A DNA stretch of 64,000 nucleotides from NCBI GenBank assembly GCA_038237245.1, contig JBBRYY010000003.1, positions 12,220 through 76,219 on the forward strand, read 5' to 3'. Source of the stretch: FEN-1250 sp038237245. Lineage in GTDB: Bacteria > Gemmatimonadota > Gemmatimonadetes > Gemmatimonadales > Gemmatimonadaceae. The position numbers were made by a program, and so were the translations under genes. Position 1 is the stretch's first letter; the number at the start of each line of letters is the position of its first letter. Shown here in pieces: positions 62,755 to 64,000 of this stretch. The notes beneath the pieces are model-generated. The model saw nothing but the letters and a program-made list of their open reading frames with translations, was not told where the DNA came from and did no database searches.

Positions 62755-63180
62755 ATGACGCCGGAATCGGTGACCGAGCTGCGCGTGCGCTATGCGGAAA
62801 CGGATCAGATGGGTGTCGTCTATCACGCCAACTATCTCGTCTGGTGCGAGATCGCGCGCACGGATCTCATCCGCACCCTGGGCGCCAGCTATCGCGAGCT
62901 CGAGGAGGAGCGTGGCATTCGTCTCGCAGTCTCCGAGGCGTCCGTGCGATACATTGCAGCGGCGCGCTACGACGACCGGATTCGCGTGGAGACGCGCCTC
63001 AGCCGCGTGACCTCGCGGACCATGCTCTTCGACTACACCATTCTGAATGCCGACAGCCTCCAGCGCCTCGCAACGGCCACCACGACGCTCATCTCGCTCG
63101 ACGCCGCGAACCGCGTCACCGTGCTCCCGACGGACGTGCGACGCGCGCTGTCCGGCGACGCCCCGCTCGATGCTCGGTAG
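62755..63180 (+). CDS. YbgC-type acyl-CoA thioesterase
   Basis: 141-residue hotdog-fold protein. The catalytic motif is RYAETDQMGVVYHANYLVW, with the active Asp in ETDQMG, and the downstream ARTDLIRTLG is typical of YbgC/4HBT enzymes. They hydrolyse acyl-CoAs, often linked to phospholipid metabolism or Tol-Pal genes, though no tol genes are here. Divergent from lpxH with 71 bases between; the next gene starts 11 bases before its stop. Confidence 0.92.
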   Translation: MTPESVTELRVRYAETDQMGVVYHANYLVWCEIARTDLIRTLGASYRELEEERGIRLAVSEASVRYIAAARYDDRIRVETRLSRVTSRTMLFDYTILNADSLQRLATATTTLISLDAANRVTVLPTDVRRALSGDAPLDAR

Positions 63181-64000
63181 CGGCGCACGCGCGGCCAGCG
63201 CGCTCGCCATGTGCGCGGCGATGCTCGCCGGATGCGCGACGGGCGGCGCGGGCGCGGGCGCGCACGCCGGTGCATCGTCCGCTTCGGTAGACGTCGCGCG
63301 CTACGGTCGCCTGCTCGCGATGGCCGATGAGCGCCGCGTCGACACCGCGCTCCTCCAGCGGATCTTCCGCTCGGGCTCCGCACCCGAGCGCGCGGCCGCG
63401 GCGCTCGCGGTGGGGCAGGTGCACGGTGCCGCGCTCGCGCCCACGCTCCGCACGCTGCTCACCGATCGCGACACGGCGGTCGCCTCCAACGCCGCTTACG
63501 CGCTGGGGCTGCTCGCCGACTCCGCTTCCGTCGCTGCGCTCGCGCGCGCTCTCGACGCTGCGCCAGCGGTGGGCTACAACGCCGCGTGGGCCCTTGGTCA
63601 GATCGGCGAGCCCGCGCGCGCCGCAATCGTCGCGGGGCTCGCGCCCGCTGCCGCGCAGCGGGCGTTCACGGCGCGAGTGCAGGGCGCGCTGCTCCTGGCA
63701 ACCTTTTCGCTCAAGCCCGTCCCCGTCGAAGCGGTTCGTCCGTGGCTCAGAGACTCGAGCGCGCTCGTGCGCTGGAGCGCCGTGTATGCACTCGCGCGCC
63801 CGTACGCGGCCGCGGGTGTGCGCGATCTCCTCCCGCTCGCCTCCGACACGAGTGGGGAAGTGCGCGCGCAGGTCGCGCGCGCATTCTCCCATCGCGGCGC
63901 CGGAGACTCGCTCGCCGCGCTCGTGCGCGCCCCGCTCGCGACGCTCGCCGGCGATCCGGATCCGCACGTCCGCATCAACGCGCTCCACTCGCTCGCGACC
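63170..64000 (+). CDS. HEAT-repeat lipoprotein (3' truncated by window end)
   Basis: At least 277 residues, open to the edge. It begins ATG 63170, overlapping the thioesterase by 11 bases. The signal peptide ends in a lipobox (MLAGC). Helical repeats follow, such as AAALAVGQVHGAALAPTLRT, AAYALGLLADSASVAALARA, AAWALGQIGEPARAAIVAG and VRINALHSLAT, a HEAT/PBS-lyase-like array. In some related bacteria such arrays are fused to a peptidyl-prolyl isomerase domain, which would lie beyond the window; that is a guess. Confidence 0.8.
   Translation, partial: MLGSGARAASALAMCAAMLAGCATGGAGAGAHAGASSASVDVARYGRLLAMADERRVDTALLQRIFRSGSAPERAAAALAVGQVHGAALAPTLRTLLTDRDTAVASNAAYALGLLADSASVAALARALDAAPAVGYNAAWALGQIGEPARAAIVAGLAPAAAQRAFTARVQGALLLATFSLKPVPVEAVRPWLRDSSALVRWSAVYALARPYAAAGVRDLLPLASDTSGEVRAQVARAFSHRGAGDSLAALVRAPLATLAGDPDPHVRINALHSLAT

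Overview
This window looks like a stretch of chromosome from a GC-rich Gram-negative bacterium, most likely a member of Gemmatimonadota. That placement is my inference from gene content; no 16S rRNA is present to confirm it. The content behind it is: a bacillithiol synthase (BshA) beside Gram-negative traits (LpxH, Bat aerotolerance operon, SecDF), a Bacteroidota-type GlmU-like protein, a CIRCE/HrcA-type groE control region, GatCAB, and heavy use of GTG/TTG starts. Coding density is very high. No intergenic gap exceeds about 240 bases, so there is no long gene-free stretch. I see no rRNA, tRNA, CRISPR array, insertion sequence, prophage or other mobile element. Nearly everything is core metabolism and information processing.

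Layout. 1-798: end of a ClC chloride channel. 4499-817 (minus): DedA, NiCoT nickel/cobalt permease, flavin reductase-like protein and Ada. 4565-7382: pyrR-pyrB-pyrC. 7565-8647: a coiled-coil zinc-ribbon protein of unknown role ending at a strong terminator. 8739-8981 (minus): rpsT. 9149-11820: site-2 protease, scpA, scpB, rluB. 11834-19466: a compact Bat operon (MoxR, DUF58, BatD-like, BatA, BatB-BatC fusion, BatD-BatE fusion). 19499-27401: mutL, miaA, bshA, ubiA-like, uppP, birA, coaX, second ubiA-like. 27454-29719: groES-groEL with promoter, CIRCE element and terminator. 29774-30634: exported lytic transglycosylase. 34658-30830 (minus): roadblock protein, response regulator, mannose-1-phosphate guanylyltransferase, GlmU-like protein, MBL hydrolase. 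34798-43237: lipoprotein, serS, histidine kinase, pcrA, gatC-gatA-gatB. 45290-43201 (minus): DUF948-like, YtxH-like and zinc-dependent phospholipase C-like proteins. 45528-47569: murA and pgeF. 47675-54862: rimP-nusA-ylxQ-infB-rbfA-truB-ribF. 54894-58336: secD-secF-tatD. 58409-61963: fhs, ridA, a small exported protein, murI. 62683-61898 (minus): lpxH. 62755-64000: a thioesterase and the start of a HEAT-repeat lipoprotein.

The genes mostly form tight co-directional runs in which the start codon overlaps the previous stop (ATGA, GTGA, TTGA, once apparently CTGA, or TGATG/TAGTG). This implies widespread translational coupling. Several promoters of the form TTGACA/T-N17/18-TAnnnT are readable.

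I did not find a clear new defence or biosynthetic system. The observations most worth a second look are: an intrinsic terminator sitting between a good promoter and rimP-nusA (candidate NusA autoregulatory attenuator); MurA with Asp in place of the catalytic Cys; a phospholipase C-like protein whose predicted mature N-terminus is the Trp expected of that fold; MutL lacking the Cys of its endonuclease CPHGRP motif; the fused Bat operon; and an operon joining a roadblock protein and a receiver to sugar-nucleotide genes.
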